From positions 3,844,001 through 3,908,000 of the forward strand of contig NC_088314.1 of assembly GCF_910592395.1 (NCBI RefSeq): DNA of 64,000 nt, given 5' to 3'. The position numbers and the translations under genes were made by a program. Source of the stretch: Lineus longissimus (taxonomy: Eukaryota; Nemertea; Pilidiophora; Heteronemertea; Lineidae). Of this stretch, positions 1 through 10,600 are shown in pieces. A model generated the notes under the pieces. It did no database searches. It was not told the origin of the DNA and saw nothing but the letters and a program-made list of their open reading frames with translations. Each line of letters starts with the position of its first letter. Position 1 is the first letter of the stretch.

Positions 1-178
1 GGTTTATCATGAACTTGACCTGTCAAGCTGTAAATGTGTGAAAATAATCTGATATCCTAAGACCTGATGTGGTACACACAAGACTGGTGTCAATTCCAAC
101 TACAAATGTAGGTGTTTTGTCAATTAGGTAATGTATGCTTAGATTTATTCATGTGGTTTGTTTATACTGCCTAGGACA

Positions 179-188
179 GGGGGGGGGG
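179..188. repeat. Poly-G tract
   Basis: A run of ten G residues in otherwise AT-rich non-coding DNA. It is a simple homopolymer and no gene is attached to it. Confidence 0.9.
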
Positions 189-490
189 TCAATTAGAAAC
201 CTTAGTCCTAGGGATCGTTGTCACACTTGTGACATAAGAATATGTTTATAAACAAGAGTCATTTTTATAGGACGGTGTCATTCTGCATGTTCTTTTGTGA
301 TTATTTTGTGTACAGAAACAGTATTTCATTACAGCTAGCTAATTTATTTCTGAAAATTTCTTTAGTGTACGATAGAGTGCAAATGGAGAAAATGTAAAAA
401 GCTTGAGAGCACTGTAGATCTGGATAAGGAAACCCCAGCAGACATCGAGTATATCTTTTGTACATTAGTTAACTTAGAAATTACGTCACA

Positions 491-548
491 AGACTCAGTC
501 ACTAGACTCGGTCACTAGACTCAGTCACTAGACTCAGTCACTAGACTT
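491..548. repeat. 13-bp tandem repeat
   Basis: About 4.4 head-to-tail copies of AGACTCAGTCACT, with one copy carrying a single G substitution. The copies are nearly identical, so the array is probably young and may vary in length between individuals. Confidence 0.95.
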
Positions 549-3110
549 CTTCTTGACAACTATGCAGAATGATTATATCTAAGTCGGCGCAAAGACATTA
601 CTCTTCCATAACTTTTTCTCTACTAACTTCAGTTATCATGCAAATTTTACACCTTTTGTTAATTTTATACGACTGTAGTGTAGTTGTATCTGAACTGAAG
701 GTCGTTTGGCTGACCTCTGCGCTGCGGTGCTGCCCCCTATAAGATTTATTGCATTGGGAGTTATGATTTTGGGGTTTCAAGTCATTTTGTGGAGACCATC
801 ATCATACAATGTAGTGTTTACTGGTTGCTTGGCACTTCCAAGCTGGTATGATAAATCCAGATAACTGATTTTTGGTCATATTTCATGACCAAAATGAGTG
901 ACAAATTACATTTTATTTAATTTTTGAAAGAAATCACGTCTAGGACTTGAGTTTCTCTTTCACCGGCTGGACTAATTTGGAAGTGAGTTTTATATGTTTC
1001 TAAAGCAAAATTTTTAATGAAATTGCCTGCTCGTGCTTGAAGAAGTTCTGAATGAATTGGTCCTCAGAGGATTAACTAATAGTTTCTTATCCTAAATTAT
1101 GAAGTATTTATGGTTTTGAAAGTTATTGATGTATAGGTGAAATTGTGACTTGTTAACTTTGGTTGTGTACAGTTGAAAATGGAAGTTGACTTTTGTAAAT
1201 GAAATTCTTCTCACTTCTATGTAAAAAAGGATATTCATGTTTTTCTGTATAAAACTTAAAATAAATGTGATTTGGGTTATAATGTACCTGAATGAAATTT
1301 AACTTGTACATGTATAGAAAATTAAAATTTCATAGTGAAATTTTTTTTCGGTGTCAAGTACAATAAGTCGTAATGATGACTTGCATAAAATAAATTAGAT
1401 GGATGAATTTTGTGAAGTCACAGTGTTAAAGTATTGGATGTTATGTGTCATTTTTGAAACTACCTGGGTTATTTTGAACTAAAAAGTGTCCACAAATTTT
1501 GTCAGAATGTCAAAATGCCTTATTGTAAGAATTAATGTTTAAATATTCATATTCATTTTCTTTCAGTCATATATGTTAACTGGATGCAATTTGATCTCCA
1601 CGAGTCTAATTTGGGTGACTAGGGATGAGAATTTGATTCAAACTATTTTTTTATTTTTTTTCTAAAAAGCATCGACTTTTTGAATTATGTGTATAAGTTT
1701 TTTTGTAAATTTTTTTCCAAGATGTCATCAGAAAATTTTAAATTTCAAATTTCAGAAAATTTGGTCTGATGACTATGGAGATATGTTTAAATAAGTAAAA
1801 CTCAAATTCATTCAGTTTAATTTAAATGGGGATTGTTCAGCTTGGACTCTTAAAGAGTATCACTTTTGAAATGTAATGAAACCCAAATTCCCTTTAACTT
1901 GTTTCAGCTAATTGGCAGTGTTTGCTTGGGGTCATTAAAGTTTTTGCTACAATGTGCTTGTTTATGCCTTCTGCTTTGCCTGAGCAACATCTAGACTAAG
2001 AGCTGTGGTATACGGCGTTGTGTGTCTAGGCTCATGCTTGCATTGATCTGATGGCCATCTCATTTTTGTGTGTGAAGTAGATGCCAAGTTCGCTTTAGTA
2101 GCATCAAAGGAATGTAGAGATACTCTGTCCACACTGTTGAGGTGCCAGATTCACAGAGGCCTATTACACGTGTGAGAGGCTTTTTGTACAGGCATCTCTC
2201 AACCAGGTAAATAGTGACAACACAGTAGGTCAGTTAGAAGATGTAGTGCTGAATGCTTGTGTGATTCAGGGGCTTCAATTCAGAGGTAAAAAGATCTTGT
2301 GTCATCCAACTCACGTGCATTTGAAGACATTGGTCTCTTAGCAAGGCTTGGTTGTTCAAAGTGTCCGGTTTGAAATCTGAAACTAATAAGGAAGTGGTTC
2401 AATTATGATTCTGGAACTATCATTGCCCCTACAGTGTAGAAAATAGTTGGCAGTACATGAGTTCACTTAAACCTTTAAGAATTGTAGTACCAAGCAGTTT
2501 TTCCAGCAAAGTAAAGAATCATAGTCACAGGTAACTACTAAACTGTCTGAATACAATAGTCAAAGTGAGAGAAATATCCTTTTGGGTGGTCTGTGTCCAC
2601 TTTTTGACCAATCAGCAATACCATAAGCCATAGTTGATGTCGTACCTGTCCGGGATGGCCATTCAAAGCCAAAACAACCCTGGATGTAATCACAAGGAGT
2701 AAGAGAACATGTGGTATGCAACCATGTTGTTGTGACTCTCAGTGGCTTCCTTGGCTAGTAGGATGTCAAATAGGATTGGCATACTGGTACTCTCCTTATC
2801 CCGTTTTATTGCCTTCGTGCCTTTAAATACTTTACTCATTCAGAGTCTCCTGAATTGCCGCAGCCCTTCAAATGCTACACACAGCCTTGCAATATTTTAT
2901 AAGTTCTGAGTAGTATGAATGCAAAATTATTATGTACTTGTATAATTATTATTGTCATAATTATTATAATATTAATTATTATTTCATTGGACAGCAATAA
3001 AACTTGTTATACAAGTAAAAGATGTGTTTACTTATCTGTTGTCTGGCTAAATGCCTTTCACCAATGTCCATTTGACTCTGCAGAGTCCAAAGAATGCTTT
3101 CGTTTCTTGT
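549..3110. other. Non-coding stretch, no gene seen
   Basis: AT-rich sequence with no ORF resembling a known protein. The 80-aa ORF near 2,915-3,157 translates a low-complexity ATT/ATA run and is not supported. The text could be the long 3' UTR of a plus-strand gene that ends left of the window. An acceptor-like TTTCTTTAG at about 358-366 is followed by a short open stretch ending in TAA near 396, but that is too little to call an exon. AATAAA-like words occur near 1,260. Confidence 0.5.
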
Positions 3111-3119
3111 TTACAAGCT

Positions 3120-3430
3120 TCTTCAACCTCTGCCAGCTGGTTAACCGATTAACTTAAAAATACCTTAGTTCTCCAATAAAGGCATTGGTGATTACAGAAG
3201 AGACGAAGGAACAACCAATCTCTGCCAGCTGGTTATCTCATCTTGTTGGCTGATGGAAGCACAACCTAAAAATACCATGATTCTCCCAATTTTAAGCTCT
3301 CATTTGGCCTATGAGACACCAAGATGGACGATGTAACAATCAACCTCAACCAGCTGGTTATCTGATCAGCTGGTTATCAAAAGGCATTGGAACCTGCAGG
3401 AGAGACGATTGAACAACCAACCTCCACACA
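3120..3430. repeat. Degenerate tandem repeat with the word CTGCCAGCTGGTTA
   Basis: Three to four diverged copies spaced roughly 100-130 bp. They share an AACCTCTGCCAGCTGGTTATC-like core, a 'CCTAAAAATACC..' stretch and a 'GAGACGA..GAACAACCAA' stretch. This is the first block in a series of neighbouring minisatellites and shows no coding potential. Confidence 0.7.
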
Positions 3431-3439
3431 TGGCAGTTG

Positions 3440-4470
3440 AGTTATCGAGGTCCCGTTCGGTCTGGTTGTGACTTTTTCATGACTCATTAATCTCACAGCT
3501 TTGGTGAGATGGTGGAGCTGTCTAGCCTGATGATGCCTTGTTGTGACTGTCTCATATCTCTAACCGTGATAAGACAGTGGAGGTAGCCAGTTCCATTCGG
3601 TATTCTGGTTGTGACCATATCTGGGTATACGACACTTCAGAACTTCAGTCCCCGTCATTTCCAAGACCGAAGATCAAAGTGTCTTAATATCCTGATTGTG
3701 ACAACATCCAGCCAGGTTCCATTCTATCTGGTTGTGATTGGCACATCGATCTCATCATGTCAGCAAGACGGTCGAGTTGCCCAGCCCAATTTGATCCATT
3801 TGTGGCAGTCTCGTCTCTCAAAGGTTACATGTAGGCGACGGTGGAGCTGCCTCGCCCAATTCGTCATGTTACGAATGTTTTATCTCTCTTCCCATGCTTG
3901 TAAAACAGTGGAGATGCCACTGCTATTTCGGTTTGGTTGTGACTGTCTTATCACTGTCACTGGGTAGGCAAAACGCAATCATGTTGACAAGACGGTTGGA
4001 TAGCCAGGTACTCTTCGGTCTGGTTGTGGCAGTCTCCTCTATGTCGCCGTATCGGCCTATCAATTTCCCCTGGCCGATTCGGTCTGGTTGTGACAAGTCT
4101 ATCTCTCTCCCTTTGTTGGCATGGCGGAGGCGCAGAGAGGCCAGAATCTGTATGGTTGTGGCTGTCTCATCTCCCTCACCGAGTCGGCCAAACAAATGAG
4201 CAACCATGCCCGATTCTTCTGGCCGATTCGGTCTGGTTGTGACATGTCCATCTCTCTCACAGTGTTGGCATGACCGAGGCGCAGCCAGGCCAGAATCTGT
4301 ATGGTTGTGGCTGTCTCATCTCCCTCACCGTGTCGGCCATGCCCGATTCTCCTGGACAATACGGTCTGGTTGTGACTTGTCCATCTCGCTCATCGTGTTG
4401 GAATGACCGAGGCACAGCCAGGCCAGAATCTGTATGTCCTCACTGGGCCCCTCTTGTCCAAATCATTAGC
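3440..4470. repeat. Degenerate minisatellite, ~66/133-bp period
   Basis: Repeated phrases are TTCGGTCTGGTTGTGAC, GGCTGTCTCATCTCCCTCACC and CAGCCAGGCCAGAATCTGTA. The best-preserved copies begin at 4,208 and 4,341 with GCCCGATTCT, giving a 133-bp period. Each 133-bp unit consists of two diverged halves that each contain GGTTGTG..TGTC. Copies become more diverged towards the left. ORFs on both strands here are by-products of the repeat. Confidence 0.85.
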
Positions 4471-4479
4471 TAGAACTAA

Positions 4480-4720
4480 AATGTTTTCAAGATTGGTTGT
4501 TTCCCCAACACATCATTGCCTGCAGTACGCACACTTTTCTGTATTTCAGATGGATTGTTCCCTCTGTACACCATTGCCCAGAGCAAGCACTGATCTGTCT
4601 TCAAGGTAGATTGTTCCCTGGTTCACCACCACCAGGAACTCATACTAATAATGTCTTCAAGACGGATCGTTTCCACCAAAACATCATTGTCTATCATGCC
4701 AAATGTATTAGCTAGAACTT
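4480..4720. repeat. Degenerate minisatellite, ~65-bp period
   Basis: Three or four diverged copies of a unit resembling 'TTCAAGAnGGATTGTTCCC..CACCATTGCC..AGCACTnATCTGT'. It abuts the 133-bp array on its left and a different array on its right, so the region is a mosaic of unrelated tandem families. Confidence 0.7.
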
Positions 4721-4839
4721 ATCTGATCTTTCACCGCTTTGGCAGCCAGGTCCCGTTCCCGCTCTGGACCAGTCTTTTAGGACAGTTATACCTGGTTCTG
4801 GTCAATTGAAATGCAAGTATTTCATCGCCAGATTCCCTA

Positions 4840-5560
4840 CAGTGACAGTTGAGACAGTAGACCAGCCTGGTGCGCCTTGTCCTCAATGATGTGCCATTGC
4901 TCTGGTCTGCAGGATGTGTCGGGTTCTACATGGTTCATCATGTCTCTTCTTGTTGTGCCCTCTCCCTTCATAGTGCACCATGTTGCTACAGGGTGTACCA
5001 AGTCTTTGCCAGATGTGCCATGCCCCTTTAGTAGGCGCGCGTTCTCTGTCTGATCTCCCAACAAAGTGACCATGTTTCTACAGGGTGGACCATGTCTCTA
5101 CTGAATGTATCATTTTTTCCTCAGGGTGTGCCGTGTTTCTAATAATGTGCTATTGCAGGGTGTGCCATATGCTACAGGGTGTACCATGTTTATACTGGAT
5201 GTGCTCTGTCTCTGTCTGCAGGGTGTGAAATGTAGGTACAGAGTATACCATGTCTCTGTTCGATGTACCATCTTTACTGGGTGTGATATGTCTCTACTGG
5301 ACGTGTCATGTCTGTACAGGGTGGCACTAGGTCTTGTTCGGATGTACTTTCTCTTGACATGGTGCACCATGTTTCTACAGGGTGTACCATGTCTCTGCTG
5401 GATGTGCCATGTCTCTACAATTGTGTTCTTTCTCCTCTCGATGTGCCATCTCCCGACACAGTGGACCATGTTTCTACAGGGTGGGCATCTACAGGGTGTA
5501 ACATGTCTCCTCCAGATGTGCCTTCTCTTCACACAGTTTGTTAGTCCTGGTCTGACAACA
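4840..5560. repeat. Degenerate minisatellite built on ACCATGTCTCTACTGGATGTG
   Basis: Many copies of a ~25-35-bp unit alternating 'CTACAGGGTGTACCATGT' with 'CTCTnCTGGATGTGCCATGT'. Stop codons are scarce in the unit, so ORFs of more than 180 codons appear on both strands (5,105-5,656 plus and 5,110-5,673 minus). No splice structure or protein family supports either one. Confidence 0.85.
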
Positions 5561-5659
5561 ATGCAGCAGATGGGGACTATGATCCTGCTACTCCAGAGCA
5601 TGTGTCTGTCACTTGGCCCCTGGGAGGCATCTCGAGAACTAACACTGGCCAACTGAACA

Positions 5660-6826
5660 AAGTAAACAGACACGACTATTCAGTTTATATTCTTTTGTTT
5701 TATTCACATTTCTCTAGTAAATATTACTAGCTGTCTTGGGTGTGACTTGTGTATTTTTAGGATAGACTATATACAATCTAGGTCCCTCTGGCACCCCTAC
5801 GCGAACCACATTCATTTCATTCGAAGTGTATATATCTTCTTCAAAATGCCCATATATATTATTAGAGCTCATCTGCCCTCACCTCAATATATCTTTTTGG
5901 AGGAACACAATCTTTCTTACATTCCCCCCCTTCTAAAATTGGGCACAAAGTTGTTGATTAGTTTGATTGGTTATTTCCTCTTTTGTTGTCTACACGCAAG
6001 TGAAACGAATGTCTCCAAGTAAGAAGGTTACCATCTTTGGTCCGTTACCATTGAAACTAGCACCAGTCATCAGTTCAGTGGTGCCAGGCGCACATTAGGT
6101 TGTCAGGTTATCAACAGAGGCAGCAGTATTTTCTTTCAATCAGATGCTAGGGTCGCTAAACATTTCAAGTTGTCCAGACAGGGCACTTGCTGCCTCATCG
6201 TTGGACCTTGCATGCAGTCTCTTGCTTGTAAACAAGTGCTGCCATCTGCTGAAAACCTGATAAACTAAATGTCCACAATTCTGGCTGGATGGACTGGTTT
6301 AACCAACGCCACTGTCGTCAGTCATACACGCAGTTATTATGACCCTGTTTTGTAACGCTTTTGACCAGAATGTACTAGAATCAACTGTGTATGACCGTCA
6401 CCAGTGACCAAGGCCTTGGATTTACCAAGTATTATACAGCACCTTATTTTATAGGCCATGCTATGGCTCATTGAAAATTTCTTCATTGAATTAAACTTCT
6501 AAATGATAGCACATAATCTTGATATTATCATGAAGTCTACATTACAATTATTTTGTGTAGAACTATAAGTTTTTTCTTCTTCAGAAATGACTACATATTT
6601 GTGTATATTGCCAAGCAAATTGGACTCTTTAGTGAACAATAAAATTTTGCTGTTTTTTTTTTTACAAAATTATGAATAGCCTTAACAATTTTGGCTTCCT
6701 ATCTTTATCACATAATGCTGTCTATATAAAATCGTCAAAATATACATTACATTTTAATAGCAAAATATAGCAATAATCTAAGAATTAGCTTACATGTATG
6801 TGTGCTTAGATTTAGGCCTCTGTGTT
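5660..6826. other. Non-coding stretch, no gene seen
   Basis: AT-rich sequence with short ORFs only. It contains an isolated CTCF-like word on the minus strand at 6,239-6,252 (listed separately). Its right end reaches the probable 3' end of the minus-strand unknown gene. Confidence 0.5.
6239..6252 (-). promoter_or_regulatory. CTCF-like motif
   Basis: Reads TCAGCAGATGGCAG on the minus strand, 13 of 14 positions of the consensus CCASYAGRKGGCRS. Binding is inferred only: CTCF occurs in most bilaterians, but single matches are common by chance. Confidence 0.25.
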
Positions 6827-6832
6827 TTTATT
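6827..6832 (-). terminator. Candidate polyadenylation signal of the unknown coiled-coil gene
   Basis: AATAAA on the minus strand, about 790 nt past the TGA stop of the unknown gene. It is the first canonical hexamer I noticed downstream, so the 3' UTR would run from about 6,810 to 7,619. Usage is not demonstrated. Confidence 0.4.
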
Positions 6833-7508
6833 CTATAAATTTGACCTATGTACATGTATTATAACATTATTTGGCACACACTGTACATCGTAAAAATGAA
6901 GCAGAGAATATGCCAACAAAAAAATGGATACTTTAGTAGAAGTAATTTGGAAGCTCATAAAATTAATACAATTAAAGCAGAACATTACATAAAACTGACA
7001 AATTAGGACACCTATCAATGCCATGATGATTGCATACTTGCAAATTGTTACTGCTTGGCTGGCCTGATTGCCAGTCGATAAAATAGGTTTGTGAATGTTG
7101 AAGTTATATATTTAATTGGTCCAGGCCACAAACATTTTGACCTCTTTTTTTCGTTATGCAACAAGAGCCAGCACAGACCACTATTGTCTGTTTTAACTTC
7201 ACGACGTAGTCGCTGCAGACCACATCCTGGTCTTTCCGTGGCGATAGTCTCCCTGACCAGACAATCGGCTGACCTCTTTGTACTCCATCAGAGCATTCAG
7301 ACTCAGGGGCTCCCAAGTACTTGTGTATTTCCGTAGGTATTCCTCTTGGGTGAGGGGCGGGGCTGACATGGACTGGGGGTATCCTAAAATAAAGTCATGG
7401 AAAGATTACACACATTGCCAGCAAATAAGAACACCAAAGCATGATGTTGTTTCCCAGAAAGATAGCATTGTGGTTACCTGGATATAGGGACATTTGTGTC
7501 ATCAACTC

Positions 7509-7522
7509 CCACTAGATGGCAG
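7509..7522 (+). promoter_or_regulatory. CTCF-like motif, full consensus match
   Basis: CCACTAGATGGCAG matches all 14 positions of the core CTCF consensus CCASYAGRKGGCRS. It lies in the predicted 3' UTR of the minus-strand unknown gene, about 100 nt past its stop. Occupancy is inference. Confidence 0.4.
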
Positions 7523-7619
7523 CAATCAAACAAATTCACAGCCGACTTGGGAAATGCAAAGGTCACACAAATCAATTCCTTGATAACATTTCTCAATAGA
7601 CTTTCACTACGCCGGCACC

Positions 7620-10600
7620 TCATCCGTAGCAGCCAAAATGTCCCCCTTGATACCTACCTCTGTAATGGTCCATAGGTGAACTTTCCTTGTCTCTGGCCGT
7701 CTCAGATTTTGGCTTGGCGCCATCGAATGCTGTCGGGATACCCTTTGACGACTCCATCTCTTTGACGCGCTTCGAAAACTGGCCCTTACAGTGCAGGTCT
7801 CGTTCCGTAACGAAGTGAATCTTCTTTTGTTTTGGCTTCGGTTTCTTCTTGACTAACATAAAGTCCCACTCCTCTAAATCACCCTCTTCTTGCTCATCGT
7901 CAAGCTCTTTGGTCTCCCGAGGAACTGTTTCCATGGCAACCATGACATTGTTAGCGGGTGCTGGTACATTACGATGGTTCTCTTCAAGGTCAGAATGCGA
8001 TGAGGCTGATGGAATTCTCGTTTCATTTAGCGCAGAGAGCCGCGGCCGAATCCATTTCTTGTAGCTGCGTTCTGTCGATGTGTCCTAAAAATAGAATGGT
8101 GACCCATCAGTCTCCACGCATGGGCGAAATTGGATGTTCTAGGATGGAGGGTATTCTGATAGGCACTCAGGATGATAAATGACTGCACTTTTAGAGAATG
8201 GTGATGGGTATATTAGAATGCAGAGGCGTGGATATTAAGGTGATGGATTGGGATAGACCACATCAGGCAGTTGTAATATCTCTAAGGCAACAGCCAAACA
8301 AACAGGATCGAAAAGGATAATTGATGCCTTATGCATGTGCCTTGATCCTAGGCATGAAGAGGACTTAATAAGTATGTGGAGCTGATGGAAGAATATTGCT
8401 TACATCATCAGGCGCCCAAGATGGAAGATATCTATCTATGCTCTCATCGCCTTCCATGTTGTTGAAATCAGGCATCGGGTTATTATGGCTCAAGATTTTG
8501 GCGCGATCTTCGTTGTTCACGGATGATCGGAACATGAGCTCGACCTTATGGCGTGTGTCTTGTGTTCGCCTGATGACAGATTGGTCCATCAGGACGGCGA
8601 TGTCTGGCACCTGGAAAGAGACGATCAAGGTTAGACTAGATGCTCTCAGAACAACCCTCTCTACTGGGAATCTCATACATCACTGGCATCCTCGGGATTT
8701 CCACTAGTCCTTTCTTGAGGCAAATCAGTAAAAATGCTTAAAGAATGACACTGCTCACTGACGACCCCTTTTTAAAAGCTGGTGCATCCTTTCAGATCTT
8801 TGAATCCATCAGCACTGAATCTCTGCTCATTATTTCACAAAACAACCTCAAAAGTCCCAATATTTGTACCTGTGAAAACCCCCACAAACATGATTTTTCT
8901 TTTTATGTGCTGATTTAATAGCAGTTTGCTGCAACAAAATTGCACGTTTGCAGGGCACTATAATTGACAAGATTTTCTTTCTTCTACTCATGAAAGACAA
9001 TCCATGCCTCATCCGAACTGGCTTGAGCAGTTGCCATGGTAACAATTCGATCCACAAGGGCATGAGTTAACTGCCTTATTATGACCATTGAAAGTTGGAT
9101 GTCCCGGGGTTGGGATATTGAGTTTGTTACGCCCTGTTCAATCTTTGATGGTGATTTCACAGAAATGACAAGCAAAACACAAGATGTCCCTGGCCAAGCG
9201 TGTGAGGGCCAACAAAAAGTGACATTAAACCTGTTAAGGGACTAAATGCGTTGCAAAACCAAATGTGGGATTAAAAAGAATAGTACCACAACCCTATTCG
9301 TTATCATGTAACGGATGAAATAAGTATGACTTCATGATAGGAATCAAGTAGTTAAAGTACCCAATACCATAGTTATGGGAAGGGTTCTGAGGACTCAGTG
9401 AAGTGGGGGTCTATAATTCAAAAAACATTTAAGAAAGTAACACTGCATAGATTGTATTTACTTAACAAGGGAAGCTTCTATATTTACATTAGCATAGAAA
9501 TGATTGAGAGGGCCTATCATATTTTATACATTCTTGAACAGATCTACGTTTTTCATGTGTGCGAAAAGTAAAACTGAACCTATTTAAAGTTGAAAATAAG
9601 GCAGGTTTCTTTCAAATAAGGTTGGCACAGTGAAACTTTGTCAACAACGCATCCTCATTAACGCAACCATCCAACCTTGGTCCCATACTGGTTGTATCAC
9701 CAGAGTTCCACAGTATAATCCTATAAAGTCATCACACGCTGACTGGTGGCAGCACTGTTGCAAAATAGTGCCAACTAATGGAAGAAAATTAACATAATTA
9801 TGCCTTGTAAGCACTGGATTGATTAATCGTAATGAGGTGTCCCGAAGATTGATGGGAAAATAGGAAACTTATTACACATTTTCACCTTGACAAAGGTTGC
9901 ATCGGGCGTGATTAACCACGTCATCGCTAAGGGCAACTAAAATTTGTTTGGCGACTTTATATTACAAAGCAACAAGCTTTTCAATGGGGAACAATTTCTT
10001 AACATTATTCTGGTATCAAAAAGGATTTGACTATTATTGTAAACCTATCAAATATGTTTCTCCCCACATTCCTGTGAGTAAGAAAATAGCGAAGCCAAAG
10101 ATGCATAATTGTTAACCTAAATAAAGAAATTCAAAGCATAATTAAAGGAATCATGTAAAACAGTGAGTTTCAACTGCTGCATTCACATCAGATTATAACA
10201 ATACTGTATAAAATTCAGCCTTATTCTCCAGTAGAAGTCTATAGACAAGCAGTCTCACCAATACGTCTCCTTTCTTCGGTGTTTGGTGAGGCAACCAATA
10301 CCTCAAATTTGGTATCAATTCCTTAAAGCTAATCTGATGACAGCAGTTGAAATCATCGCATGCAGGAAGGGTTTGAAGGAAAAGGTGGAATAGCAAGGCA
10401 GGATCGCAAATGCATCTGTTTAGTCCACTTACATCCTCCTCAGCATAAAAGTTACGCTTGACTGGGACTTGGTGTCTGCCAAGGGACTGGCGCACAAAAG
10501 CACCATATGCTGCCTGCAAATTAAAGTATGTACAACACTCACACAACAGTTTGGGACAAACACACATAACACAACAAAGGCACACATTCAAATGAAAGCA

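Noticed and set aside
5105-5673. 183- and 187-codon ORFs on opposite strands
   Set aside because: Both are translations of the same degenerate minisatellite. Having both strands open shows an effect of composition, not a gene.
7091-7487. Plus-strand ORFs near 7.1-7.5 kb
   Set aside because: They lie opposite the predicted 3' UTR of the unknown gene, match no family and lack splice signals.
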